Positions 1-8,565 of a stretch of DNA of 64,000 nucleotides are shown one piece after another. Position numbers and translations under genes: made by a program. The DNA comes from Phyllobacterium sophorae. GTDB lineage: Bacteria; Pseudomonadota; Alphaproteobacteria; Rhizobiales; Rhizobiaceae. The notes under the pieces were generated by a model that saw only the letters and a program-made list of their open reading frames with translations, was not told where the DNA came from and searched no databases. Every line of letters starts with the position of its first letter. The first letter of the stretch is position 1. The DNA is taken from contig NZ_PGGM01000004.1 of NCBI RefSeq assembly GCF_003010965.1, forward strand, positions 124,001-188,000, read 5' to 3'.

Positions 1-997
1 CGCGCTTGACCGCATTGAGGAACGGCCAGGTGCCGTCATGATTGATCAGGGCGGCATTGGCGTGGATCCATGTCTGCAGCCAGATACGGTCGATATTGGT
101 CAGGTCCCGTTCGGGTTCCAGTGCCTGGATCAGGTGGCGGATGATCATCTCGCCGCGATTTTCCAGATAGCCGGATTGCTCGATCCATGAGGCGCGCGGC
201 AATTCGATGCGCGAGGTGGAGGCAAGAAATTGAAAGACCTGCTCGGCATCCTTGATGGAAATATAATTGACTTGCCAGGGGCGTGAACGCCTGAACCCCG
301 GTGCCGACGGGTCGCCGATAACCGTGGTGGTATTATCGTCGACGAATATATACGTACCGCCGAAATGGCTGGTCCAGAAGGCGCGGTGCCGGAACATGAC
401 CTTGTCCGGCACCAGCGAATTCTCGCGTATGTCGCCGGTGATCTTGGCGAGTTCCACCATGCGGTTGAGAAGTTCATTGTTGCGCCAGGCGTCCGGCTCG
501 TTCTCCAGCCGGTCGACCAGCAGCCGCAGTTCCGCGGCCTGCCCCATGACGTTCTCAGCCGAAAGGACCCGGAATTCGACCTGGTTTATCGACAGCAAAT
601 CCTCGATGTCGCTGACAACCGAAACCGAATCCTCGATCTCGCCGTAGAGCACATCCTTGATCGTCAACGCATTGATCGCCCGGGAATTGCTGGTGAAAAA
701 CTCATACATCAGCTGCGATGTATTGGAGAATTGTGTGTGCACGACCGGCAGGTCAGCCTGCGCCGGTGTTAGAATGATGAAGCGCCGGTTGACGCCATTT
801 GGATCCAGGTAGGACGGGTCTTTCAGTTCCTTGGCGATTTCCGGCGAAAAGCCGGTCCGGTCAATGTCGAATTTCTTGAGCTTGGTCGCAGGAAACCCGA
901 AGGATTTCAGCGCCCGGTTATAGCGCTCGATCAGGTGCGGCTGGTCGACCGTCAGCAAGCGCCCGTAGATCAGATCGTTTTCGTAAAGAAGGTCCAT
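1..997 (-). CDS. DUF6638-like hypothetical protein (3' part outside window)
   Basis: Last gene of a leftward operon; it runs off the left edge, so about 332 codons are visible. It begins MDLLYENDLIYGRLL. The start ATG (997-995) overlaps the TGA of the upstream AAA+ ATPase by one base, which implies translational coupling. The reading frame is open to base 1. The protein is soluble, with no signal peptide or membrane segment and no catalytic motif that I can name. Its look and context fit the rhizobial DUF6638 family, a label recalled from memory rather than tested. Function is unknown; conserved linkage to the ATPase suggests a partner or substrate adaptor. Confidence 0.75.
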   Translation of the reverse strand, partial: MDLLYENDLIYGRLLTVDQPHLIERYNRALKSFGFPATKLKKFDIDRTGFSPEIAKELKDPSYLDPNGVNRRFIILTPAQADLPVVHTQFSNTSQLMYEFFTSNSRAINALTIKDVLYGEIEDSVSVVSDIEDLLSINQVEFRVLSAENVMGQAAELRLLVDRLENEPDAWRNNELLNRMVELAKITGDIRENSLVPDKVMFRHRAFWTSHFGGTYIFVDDNTTTVIGDPSAPGFRRSRPWQVNYISIKDAEQVFQFLASTSRIELPRASWIEQSGYLENRGEMIIRHLIQALEPERDLTNIDRIWLQTWIHANAALINHDGTWPFLNAVKR

Positions 998-2907
998 CAG
1001 GCGTCCCACTGTCCCTTGGCCTTGAGCCCCTCTACTTCCCGCACCGCCCGTTCGCGCAGTCTCGCATCGCGGACCATCTTGTCCACGGCGGCATCATCGG
1101 ATTTGTCCGCATAGCGGAATTCCGAATCCGCGTAGCGGTTGGTTTCCTGCAGCACCATCTCCATCGTAAATGGCTTGCGCAGTTCCTCGATCATCGCCTT
1201 CTTGTCATCATAGCTTTTGTGCATGAACATTTCGGGCTTCTCAAACCACTCATCCGGCAATTCCACATCCATAGCCCGCATCTTGATCGCATCCGTGACA
1301 TTCTTGATGGCCCGGCCGGTGAAGCGCGGCTCTCGCTCCTTGATCATATGCAGATAGGTGCCGACATCGGCCAGCGTCTCCGGCTCGCCATTCTCCTTGA
1401 TGAAGCGGTCGTATACAGCCTTCAGTCCCTCCTCTTGCGGCTTCGACAGTTCGTCATAAGCCGTCTCCACCGCCCTTTCGATCTGCTGAGCCTCGTAGAG
1501 CTTGTGATCGCCAAGCGGGATCTTGTGGTTCTTGCCCGCCAGCAGCGTGAAAATGTCGATATAGTCGTCGCGCGTCTGCGGGCCATTCACCAGCCAGCGC
1601 GCGCCAGCACGCTGCCGCAATGCGTCATCGACGTTTTCCGGATAGTTGGAAAACATGCCGAACGAGCAATTGCCGCGCACGACAGTCGATGCGCCGGAAA
1701 AGGCTTCCATAAGCACACCAGTGATTTCGTGCTGGCCGGAAGACGCACGGTCGTCGGAACGTTTTGCCGCCACCTGATCGATATCGTCGATCGTGCCGAA
1801 ACCAATCACCCGCGGATTGAGCACATTGGTAACGAACTGCTTGCAATTCTGTCCGGATTTACCCTGATAGGACGAAATCTGGTCGACACCAAAATTCTCG
1901 TAATGGAAGGCGTATCCTGCGACCTGACAATAATCATTGACCAGCCCGGCGATCATCTGGATCAGTGTGGTCTTGCCCGTACCCGGTGCACCATCGCCGA
2001 TAAAGGTGAAGAGGAACCCGCCGAGCTCAACAAAGGGATTGAGCTGCCGGTCGAAATCATAGGCCATCAGCATCTTCGAAAGCTTCAACGCCTGATATTT
2101 GGCAATGTGGTTGCCGACGACCTCATTAGGCTTTTTGAATGTCATCACCAGCGGCGTACGCTTCTTCGACGGTGCGACGTCAAATCCGTCGAGTGTGAAA
2201 TCATCGCTGTCGAGCCGCAGATGCATATCCTCGAAGCTGCCGAGCCCGTCGAAACGGCCCTTGCGCTGCAAGAGCCCGTCTATCGCCAGCGCCGAGTAGG
2301 CCTTGGCACGCGACAGCATCGCCTGCTCATCACTCGCGCCGGAAATTGCCCGGTCGAGTCCGGCGATCACTGATTTCAGCGCATCCTGCGTCGTGTCGAA
2401 GACGAATTCCGGCGCCGCAATATCGTTCGCTGGCTCGGAGTCCGACTCGATCAATTGCGCGAGATAAGCTGCAAGCGCAAAGGCGCCCACATAGGACGCG
2501 GCGGAAAGAAGCCGTTTGAAATGGCTCGCATCTTCACCCTGCAATGGAGCCGAAGCATTGCGTGCCATCAAAGCTTCAAGATCGCTATGGCGCCCGAAAA
2601 CGTCGCCGATCGCCAACGCGATCGCTACACCGCGCCGTGCCCGAAACAGCAGTGTATGCTGGGCAATGGAGAGCATCTGATCGTCTGGCCGCACGGTCTG
2701 GATCGTCTTGGTCAGCTCGACTTCGCGCATCTTGCGCAAGCCGCCGGAGGAAACAGTCGGGACAAACCGCCGGCCGGTCCCGGCAATCCCGGTTCCCGAT
2801 TTCGCGTCGCCGGCATCCAGGGAAATGAAACGCGTCACCATTGCCTGCGCAACGGCAAGATGCTTGACGATGTCCTTTTCCTCAATCGTGGTCAGACCGA
2901 TATCCAT
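997..2907 (-). CDS. AAA+ family ATPase, operon member
   Basis: A 636-aa protein with a C-terminal AAA+ module. The Walker A motif GDGAPGTGKTT lies near residues 304-314. A Walker B-like GTIDDID is near 371-377. A sensor/arginine-finger stretch NYPENVDDALRQR lies further on. Residues 1-290 form a long helical N-terminal domain with no recognised family. No signal peptide or membrane helix is seen, so the protein is probably cytosolic. It is third in a four-gene operon, with a 24-bp gap to the gene upstream and a 1-bp overlap with the gene downstream. An AAA+ core suggests ATP-driven remodelling of a protein complex; the substrate is unknown. The motifs are seen; the role is inferred. Confidence 0.85.
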   Translation of the reverse strand: MDIGLTTIEEKDIVKHLAVAQAMVTRFISLDAGDAKSGTGIAGTGRRFVPTVSSGGLRKMREVELTKTIQTVRPDDQMLSIAQHTLLFRARRGVAIALAIGDVFGRHSDLEALMARNASAPLQGEDASHFKRLLSAASYVGAFALAAYLAQLIESDSEPANDIAAPEFVFDTTQDALKSVIAGLDRAISGASDEQAMLSRAKAYSALAIDGLLQRKGRFDGLGSFEDMHLRLDSDDFTLDGFDVAPSKKRTPLVMTFKKPNEVVGNHIAKYQALKLSKMLMAYDFDRQLNPFVELGGFLFTFIGDGAPGTGKTTLIQMIAGLVNDYCQVAGYAFHYENFGVDQISSYQGKSGQNCKQFVTNVLNPRVIGFGTIDDIDQVAAKRSDDRASSGQHEITGVLMEAFSGASTVVRGNCSFGMFSNYPENVDDALRQRAGARWLVNGPQTRDDYIDIFTLLAGKNHKIPLGDHKLYEAQQIERAVETAYDELSKPQEEGLKAVYDRFIKENGEPETLADVGTYLHMIKEREPRFTGRAIKNVTDAIKMRAMDVELPDEWFEKPEMFMHKSYDDKKAMIEELRKPFTMEMVLQETNRYADSEFRYADKSDDAAVDKMVRDARLRERAVREVEGLKAKGQWDA

Positions 2908-2931
2908 GATTCTTTCCTCCTCAAATCGGTC

Positions 2932-4083
2932 TCAAATGCCGCTGATCACCTGGCCGTTGGACAGGATATGCGTCTCAAAGCCTTTGAAAATTTCTGCCGC
3001 CTCACCTGAGGCATAGAGCGCCTGATAGGCTTCATGCGGTACAAGTGCGTGTTTCTCATAATGGCTGACACCTTGCCGCGCCGCTTCGAGATCATCGGTA
3101 TTGATATGGAATTCCTCGCGCGCCGGTTCCGACGACCATAGCCCGCGTTTGCCAGGCTTTTCGGCCTTGGAAAAAACCTCCTGCAATGTCCAGGTCAAGA
3201 GCCAGGCATCCTCCGGCTCGCGCACCTGTTCAAGCACATCGGCGACCTTCTGGTTATGCTCGGTGATCCCGGCCGTATAGAATGGTCCAAGCACGACCCG
3301 GCGCAATTGCTTCGGATGCAGTTCCGGAAAATCCTGATCAAGGCTCGTCGCAATGGTTACAGGCGACAACGAATAGGCGGAGTTCTTCGCGGCAAAATCA
3401 TCGAAGCGGCGGGCAAGGTCTGGATTGAGCAGGCCGCCAACAGGGAGAGGAATCCTCACTTTGTTATTGAGCTTGCCGTCCTTGTCGACCAGCGTCTCCA
3501 CCATGTTTTCCGAAGAATCCTCTATGATGGCCATGTAGATCAACGGTAAATTGGACGCCCCGTCAAATGCTCCCCAATGCACCACGTAGAATGGCCGCAG
3601 CGTCTTTGGATTGACCGAAACCCGTATGGTCACGGGCAGGAGGAAAGGCGAGAAGACTTCACCCTGATTGACGGCTTCCAGATAGATCCGCTCTGCCATT
3701 GTCTTTTGCAGATCGCGCGGGAATTCGCGGTTGCGCAGAATGAAATCCGCCATCTCGCCGCGCAGCGCTTCTGCTGGCGGAATGGCGGCGAGCCTCTCCT
3801 TGGCGTCCTTCTTGTCATTCTCGAGCTCGAGAACGTTCTGGAAAACCGGAAATCCGCTCTCCGCTTTCGAAATGCGAAAGCGCTCGGCAAAACCGAGCCG
3901 GTTTCGCCAGCATTCGAAAGAAGCATCGAGCCGCTGCAAGTACTCCGATACAGTCTGCGCAACCAGATCATGCTTGTAGAATGGCGAGTCCTGATTGTTC
4001 AGGAAGACGCCCAGCCCATCCAGCGCAGCGCGGATGGCGCCAAAATAGCGTTCTGCTGCTGCCATATCTGTATTGTCGGTCAT
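2932..4083 (-). CDS. Conserved hypothetical protein, 383 aa
   Basis: Second gene of the operon, three bases after the stop of the coiled-coil gene and 24 bp before the AAA+ ATPase. It starts MTDNTDMAAAERYFG. It is soluble and mixed alpha/beta, without signal peptide, membrane helix or known motif. The middle part (about 150-260) is rich in hydrophobic strands, for example PFYVVHWGAFDG. The end, about 280-360, is acidic and helical. I do not recognise the family. The tight spacing says it works with the ATPase and the coiled-coil protein. Confidence 0.8.
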   Translation of the reverse strand: MTDNTDMAAAERYFGAIRAALDGLGVFLNNQDSPFYKHDLVAQTVSEYLQRLDASFECWRNRLGFAERFRISKAESGFPVFQNVLELENDKKDAKERLAAIPPAEALRGEMADFILRNREFPRDLQKTMAERIYLEAVNQGEVFSPFLLPVTIRVSVNPKTLRPFYVVHWGAFDGASNLPLIYMAIIEDSSENMVETLVDKDGKLNNKVRIPLPVGGLLNPDLARRFDDFAAKNSAYSLSPVTIATSLDQDFPELHPKQLRRVVLGPFYTAGITEHNQKVADVLEQVREPEDAWLLTWTLQEVFSKAEKPGKRGLWSSEPAREEFHINTDDLEAARQGVSHYEKHALVPHEAYQALYASGEAAEIFKGFETHILSNGQVISGI

Positions 4084-4086
4084 CGA

Positions 4087-5175
4087 TTAGCTTTTAGCGT
4101 AATCGGCAGAATTGTGCTTCTTGAGGACTTCGGAGAACCGGCGCGAGAAGGCATCGTCCGCCAGCTTCTTGCGGCGCTGGATGTCCTGTGAGCTGACCAT
4201 GTTCTTCTCGTGCATTTCAAGAAGATCGCCGATATGTTTCTGAGCTGCCGCGCCGACACCCGCCATGGTTTCTTCCGCCGCGGTATCCACCTTGCTGCCA
4301 AGCGTGTTGATCTTGTGCGCCACATCCTGCTGCGCTGCTGTCTTCAACGAATCTTCCAGCGCCTTGTACAGCACGATGCGCTGTTCGGTGTCGATGGCGA
4401 GCTTGTTGATCAGGGTGCTCTGTGCCGCGATCTGGTTGTTGAGCGAATCGACAAAGGTCTGGAACATTGAGGTGTAGCGTTCCAGTGTCTGGCTTTCCGC
4501 CAGAAGCTCCTGTTCCTTGGCCTGGCGCTCATTGTATTCGGTCGCAAGCTTCGACCGCTGGCCTTCGAGCTCGGTGCGTGTGCCCTGATCGGTGGAAGCC
4601 GCAATGCGGTTTTCGATGTCGAGCAGCAGCGGGTTGAGTTCTTCTATGCGCTTCTGGGCCGCTTCGAGATTCGCAATAGTCGTCTTGCGGCGTTCGATCA
4701 CCGTGGCAAGGCTCGTCTCGGAGGTTTTGTAGCGCTCATCCAGAACGGCCTTCTGTTCTTTCAGGATTCCGACGATGCGATCCGATTTGGAGAGAAGCTC
4801 CTGCAGGTTCCCTGCAAGGGACATATTGCGGACGCGGTCCGACCGCAGGCGCTGCGCCTTTTGCTTCGAAAAGACGCCGACGAATTTTTCCCAGCCGGAA
4901 AAGCCCTTCATGCTTTCGAACTCCGAGCCGAAAACATTGGTGGCATCCTCAAGCCCGATGATCAGTTCGGCAATATTGCCTTCCATCACTTTTTGCTGGC
5001 GTAGTACATCGGCGATGCGCGCGTTTTCGATGTCGAAATCAGAGGCGCCGATTTTTTCATCGGCCTTGGCGAATTTGTCGAGAACAACGCTGGACTGATC
5101 TATTTTCGTCCGCATCTCATTGACCATCGTCCTGGTCTTTTCGATCTCGGAATCAAAACTCTGCAAACTCGCCAT
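4087..5175 (-). CDS. Coiled-coil protein, TelA-like (toxic-anion-resistance type) organisation
   Basis: First gene of the leftward operon, about 362 aa, almost wholly helical with heptad-like stretches. The order of segments resembles TelA/PF05816: a mid-protein FVGVFSKQKAQRLRSD, long coiled coils, and a late SLNNQIAAQSTLINKLAIDTEQRI. No membrane helix is present. The ATG at 5175 is preceded by a GTG at 5178; upstream AGGGG serves either. TelA homologues are linked to tellurite, bacteriocin and cell-envelope stress, but their biochemical role is unsettled. The TelA assignment is by eye, so moderate to low confidence; that the gene is real is near certain. Confidence 0.7.
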   Translation of the reverse strand: MASLQSFDSEIEKTRTMVNEMRTKIDQSSVVLDKFAKADEKIGASDFDIENARIADVLRQQKVMEGNIAELIIGLEDATNVFGSEFESMKGFSGWEKFVGVFSKQKAQRLRSDRVRNMSLAGNLQELLSKSDRIVGILKEQKAVLDERYKTSETSLATVIERRKTTIANLEAAQKRIEELNPLLLDIENRIAASTDQGTRTELEGQRSKLATEYNERQAKEQELLAESQTLERYTSMFQTFVDSLNNQIAAQSTLINKLAIDTEQRIVLYKALEDSLKTAAQQDVAHKINTLGSKVDTAAEETMAGVGAAAQKHIGDLLEMHEKNMVSSQDIQRRKKLADDAFSRRFSEVLKKHNSADYAKS

Positions 5176-5398
5176 CACCCTCTACCCCTATTTCCCAAAA
5201 ATTAGTTCCTGCCGCGCTGTGCGAATATAGACACGCCACTGTGCGAAAAAAAGCCTTCTGGAAAATGAAAGGTCCGAAGGTAAACTTGCATGCGGAGAAT
5301 TCGAGCTTTGGCGTTTTCAATAGACCAGTGTAGTCCATGCCGATGTACATCATCGGGGGCCTTGCTATAGATGATTTCGGCAATATAACAACGTGGTC

Positions 5399-5782
5399 AT
5401 GACAATGGGCACATCCTCACAAAGGGACCTGAAAACGGTCCTTCGCATCGATTTTCCAAACGGGGAAAGAATCGGTCGCGGAAAGATGCAGCTGCTGGAA
5501 CACATTCGTTCGACCGGTTCCATTTCAGCTGCAGGCCGTGCGATGAACATGTCCTATCGTCGGGCCTGGTTGCTGGTCAGCGCAATGAACGGCATGTTCT
5601 CGCTTCCGGTCGTAGATTCGCAGCGTGGCGGCAAGCAGGGCGGCGGTGCGGTCGTTACAGGGTTTGGCGAGGAATTGCTCAGCCGCTTTCGCGCAATGGA
5701 AGCGAAAATCGGAACAGCGGTCGCAGATGATCTCGGCTGGCTCGATGCCAATCGCGCGAAACAAGCAACGGGCGATCAATAA
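5399..5782 (+). CDS. ModE-type N-terminal HTH regulator without molybdate-binding domain
   Basis: A winged-helix protein of about 127 aa. It has the ModE/LysR-like segment LLEHIRSTGSISAAGRAMNM followed by SYRRAWLLVSAMN, as in the N-terminal domain of ModE. The usual C-terminal MOP/TOBE pair (about 130 aa) is missing, so it cannot bind molybdate in the classic way. It converges with modC and overlaps its 3' end by 7 bases. It likely controls modABC through the palindromes upstream of modA. The start is uncertain: GTG 5393, ATG 5399 and ATG 5405 are all possible and no clear Shine-Dalgarno is seen. A half palindrome AATATAAC (5382-5389) precedes it. Confidence 0.85.
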   Translation: MTMGTSSQRDLKTVLRIDFPNGERIGRGKMQLLEHIRSTGSISAAGRAMNMSYRRAWLLVSAMNGMFSLPVVDSQRGGKQGGGAVVTGFGEELLSRFRAMEAKIGTAVADDLGWLDANRAKQATGDQ

Positions 5783-6852
5783 GGTTCCAGCGCAACCGTC
5801 TTGATGATCGCGAAGACATGCATTCCCTCCAGGAGGCCAAGCCTCTTGCAAGATAATTCGGTAATCCGCGCCAAAACCAGCGTACCGTCGCAATCAACCT
5901 GAACGTCAACCGTGCACGCCTCGTCAGAGTTGATCGCACTGATTTTCCCCTCGAGGATGTTGAGCGCGCTCAACTGTTCCGGCCGGACAGTCGAAAGCAT
6001 CACGTCTTTGGCCAGGATGTGGACGCGAACTGACTTTCCTTCGGCAATTTCGGCACCCGAAACATAAATTCTCGACGTCTTGAATGCGATGGTCGCAAGT
6101 CGGTGCCGCATATCGTAATGCTCGACCCTGCCTTCCATGAGCGAACCAGCTTCCCTGCGACCGGCGGCGATTGAAATGGAAGGCTGGCTCAAAACGACTG
6201 AAGCTGTCCCGGCCATAGCCACTTTGCCATCGCTCATGACAATGACGTGATCAGCAAGCCGGGCGACTTCCGCGACTGAATGGCTGACATAGACAATGGG
6301 AATGTCGAGCTCGTCGCGGAGGGTCTCGAGATAGGGAAGTATCTCCATCTTCCGCGCTTCATCCAGCGCGGCGAGCGGTTCATCCATCAGCAGCAGGCGC
6401 GGTGACGACAGCAATGCGCGGCCAATGGCAACACGCTGTTTTTCCCCTCCGGACAGTTTCTCCGGACGCCGGTGCAGGATCCCCCCGATACCGAGCAGAT
6501 CTACGATCTTTGCCAAGCTTTCCGCACGTTCGGGTTTTGGGGCGAACCAGCGGCCATAATTCAGATTCTGCTGGACTGTCAGGTGTGGGAACAGCCGCCC
6601 TTCCTGAAACACAGTCGCGAAACGGCGTTGGTGCTTGGGTACGAATATGCCCTTCCGCGTATCCACGAGTACGGTGCCGTCGAATTCGACTTTTCCCTGA
6701 TCAGGCCGCGTCAGACCGGCGATGATTCGGATGACCGACGTCTTGCCGGAACCGGACTGCCCGAACAGTGCCGTGACGCCGCGATTGGAGGTAAAGGCAG
6801 CATCGATGACAAACCTGCCGAGCGCATGACGTGATTCAAAAACGAGGGTCAT
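5776..6852 (-). CDS. modC: Molybdate ABC transporter ATP-binding protein ModC
   Basis: A 358-aa ATPase of the high-affinity molybdate importer. Walker A GQSGSGKTS lies at residues 31-39, the ABC signature LSGGEKQRV at about 133-141 and Walker B LLLMDEP at 153-159. The last 100 residues form the TOBE/MOP domain typical of ModC. The start ATG overlaps the modB stop (ATGA), so translation is coupled. It is the last gene of modABC and converges with the ModE-like gene. Full length for the family. Confidence 0.96.
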   Translation of the reverse strand: MTLVFESRHALGRFVIDAAFTSNRGVTALFGQSGSGKTSVIRIIAGLTRPDQGKVEFDGTVLVDTRKGIFVPKHQRRFATVFQEGRLFPHLTVQQNLNYGRWFAPKPERAESLAKIVDLLGIGGILHRRPEKLSGGEKQRVAIGRALLSSPRLLLMDEPLAALDEARKMEILPYLETLRDELDIPIVYVSHSVAEVARLADHVIVMSDGKVAMAGTASVVLSQPSISIAAGRREAGSLMEGRVEHYDMRHRLATIAFKTSRIYVSGAEIAEGKSVRVHILAKDVMLSTVRPEQLSALNILEGKISAINSDEACTVDVQVDCDGTLVLARITELSCKRLGLLEGMHVFAIIKTVALEPY

Positions 6853-7550
6853 TCGATATCCACCCTGCGCCCAACGAGATAAGCCATGAATTCCGATGCC
6901 ATCAGCGCCGCCATGGAAATGACGACGGATATGATGGTCAGGCGAAACGCGCCGGCGTCACCGCCGGGCACCTGGGTGAAGGTATAGATGGCAGCAGATA
7001 AGGTCTGCGTTTCCCCCGGGATATTGGAGACAAATGTGATGGTCGCGCCAAACTCGCCCATGGCTTTGGCGAAAGAAAGGATCATCCCGGCGATGATGCC
7101 CGGCAGGATCAGCGGCAGCGTCACTGTCGTGAAAACCCACAGGGGGCTCGCGCCGAGGGTTCCCGCCGCGTCTTCGAGCTTGCGGTCCACCGCCTCGATC
7201 GAAAGCCGGATGCTGCGCACCATCAACGGAAAGCCCATGACCCCACAGGCGAGCGCCGCACCCGTCCAGCGGAAGGAGAGGACGATACCAAAGTGCTCCG
7301 CCAGGAAAGCGCCGATCGGTCCGCGCCTGCCAAACAGGATCAGCAGGATGAACCCGGTGACGACAGGCGGCAGGATCAGCGGCAGGTGAATGAGCCCGTT
7401 GAGGATCGATTTGCCCCAGAATTGCCCCCGCGCCAGCAACCAGCCGACGAGAATGCCAAAAGGCAGACTGACGAGCATCGCGACAGAGGCAATGCGCAGC
7501 GTGAGATGAACGGCGGTCCATTCTTCATTGCTCAGTGACAACCAGTTCAA
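6849..7550 (-). CDS. modB: Molybdate ABC transporter permease ModB
   Basis: A 233-aa inner-membrane permease with about five to six hydrophobic helices. It carries the EAA-like loop EAVDRKLEDAAGTLGASPLWVF that contacts ModC, and ends with the ModB-like MGEFGATITFVSNIPGETQTL. The start is a TTG at 7550 (NWLSLSN follows); no ATG lies near the N-terminus. It sits 27 bp after modA and overlaps modC by four bases. Confidence 0.95.
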   Translation of the reverse strand: MNWLSLSNEEWTAVHLTLRIASVAMLVSLPFGILVGWLLARGQFWGKSILNGLIHLPLILPPVVTGFILLILFGRRGPIGAFLAEHFGIVLSFRWTGAALACGVMGFPLMVRSIRLSIEAVDRKLEDAAGTLGASPLWVFTTVTLPLILPGIIAGMILSFAKAMGEFGATITFVSNIPGETQTLSAAIYTFTQVPGGDAGAFRLTIISVVISMAALMASEFMAYLVGRRVDIE

Positions 7551-7577
7551 AACACAGCGCCCCGCGCGTCCATTGCC

Positions 7578-8372
7578 CTATTCGAGCACAGTGAATCCCT
7601 GCTTCTCGAAGAATGGCACAGCCTTCTCCGATTTGATGTAGTCAAACAGTGACACCGCATCGGCATTCCTGCTCTCGGTCAGAATGGCAATCGGATAAAT
7701 GATCGGTTTGTGGCTGTCTTCAGGGAAAGTACCGACGATTGTAACCTCTTTGTCCGCGGCCGCGTCGGTTTGGTAGACGATGCCATACGGCGCTTCCCCG
7801 CGCGACACGAGCAGCAGTGCGGCACGTACACTCTCGGCTCCGGCAACTTTGCTCTCAACTGACGACCATACACCGAGGGATTCCAGGGCAGCCTTGCCGT
7901 ATTTGCCTGCAGGAACAGAGTCAACTGCACCCATGGCAAGGCGACCATCGCCAAGCAGCTTTGCAAGTTCGAAACCATTTTTAATATCAACCGGTTCGGT
8001 TTTGTCCTTCGATGCAACCAGAACGATGCGATTGCCGAGAAGATTCTTGCGGGTGTCCTCTTTGACGAGATGCTTCTTCGCCAAATAGTCCATCCAGTCC
8101 AGATCGGCCGAGATGAAGATATCCGCTGGCGCACCCGACTCGATCTGCTTCGCCAAAGCCGAACTCGCGGCATAGGAAATTGTTGCCTCCTTGCCGGTTT
8201 CTTGCCCCCACGCCGCAGTGATGTCATCGAGAGCATTCTTGAGGCTGGCCGCCGCGAACACGGTGACCTTTTCAGCTGCCTGTGCTGGTGCTGCTGTCGG
8301 CGACAGGCCGAACCATGCCGCCGCGAGTCCAGCAAAAGCCATTTTGATCCATTGACGACGATGAATGCCCAT
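7578..8372 (-). CDS. modA: Molybdate-binding periplasmic protein ModA
   Basis: A 264-aa substrate-binding protein of the molybdate importer. The N-terminus MGIHRRQWIKMAFAGLAAAW is a signal peptide with a twin-arginine-like RRQW motif, and cleavage after AQAAE is likely. The mature part shows ModA hallmarks: VFAAASLKNALDDI, SSALAKQIESGAPADIFISAD and a C-terminal FDYIKSEKA. A strong Shine-Dalgarno (GGAGG) precedes the ATG. It is first in modABC, with two ModE-like palindromes upstream. Confidence 0.96.
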   Translation of the reverse strand: MGIHRRQWIKMAFAGLAAAWFGLSPTAAPAQAAEKVTVFAAASLKNALDDITAAWGQETGKEATISYAASSALAKQIESGAPADIFISADLDWMDYLAKKHLVKEDTRKNLLGNRIVLVASKDKTEPVDIKNGFELAKLLGDGRLAMGAVDSVPAGKYGKAALESLGVWSSVESKVAGAESVRAALLLVSRGEAPYGIVYQTDAAADKEVTIVGTFPEDSHKPIIYPIAILTESRNADAVSLFDYIKSEKAVPFFEKQGFTVLE

Positions 8373-8395
8373 ATTCGACCTCCGGTCAGTTCGAG

Positions 8396-8454
8396 ATATT
8401 TTTCTGAATATAACGCGTCACGACAGATATCCAGTGTTATATTTGTCAGAATAT
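8396..8454. promoter_or_regulatory. Two ModE-like palindromes upstream of modA
   Basis: Two copies of ATATT-N6-AATAT lie at 8396-8411 and 8439-8454. Their centres are 43 bp apart, about four helical turns. The second extends to TATATT-N6-AATATA. The first ends AATATAACG and the second begins GTTATATT, like the E. coli ModE operator halves. They sit 24-82 bp before the modA start, so repression by a ModE-type protein is likely. The palindromes are seen; the binding protein is inferred. Confidence 0.6.
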
Positions 8455-8565
8455 ATTGAAACAGACCTGGGCGCCCGGTTGAGAATTCAGTCTGACGGTC
8501 AGCTCGTGCGTTTGCGACCATGGACACCGAAGCGCAGATTATTGCATCCGGCGCGTGTCAGTGGA

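Noticed and set aside
1219-2373. Long open frame (384 codons) on the plus strand
   Set aside because: It is antisense to the AAA+ ATPase gene, which has clear Walker motifs and operon spacing; the plus-strand protein has no recognisable domain and no ribosome site.
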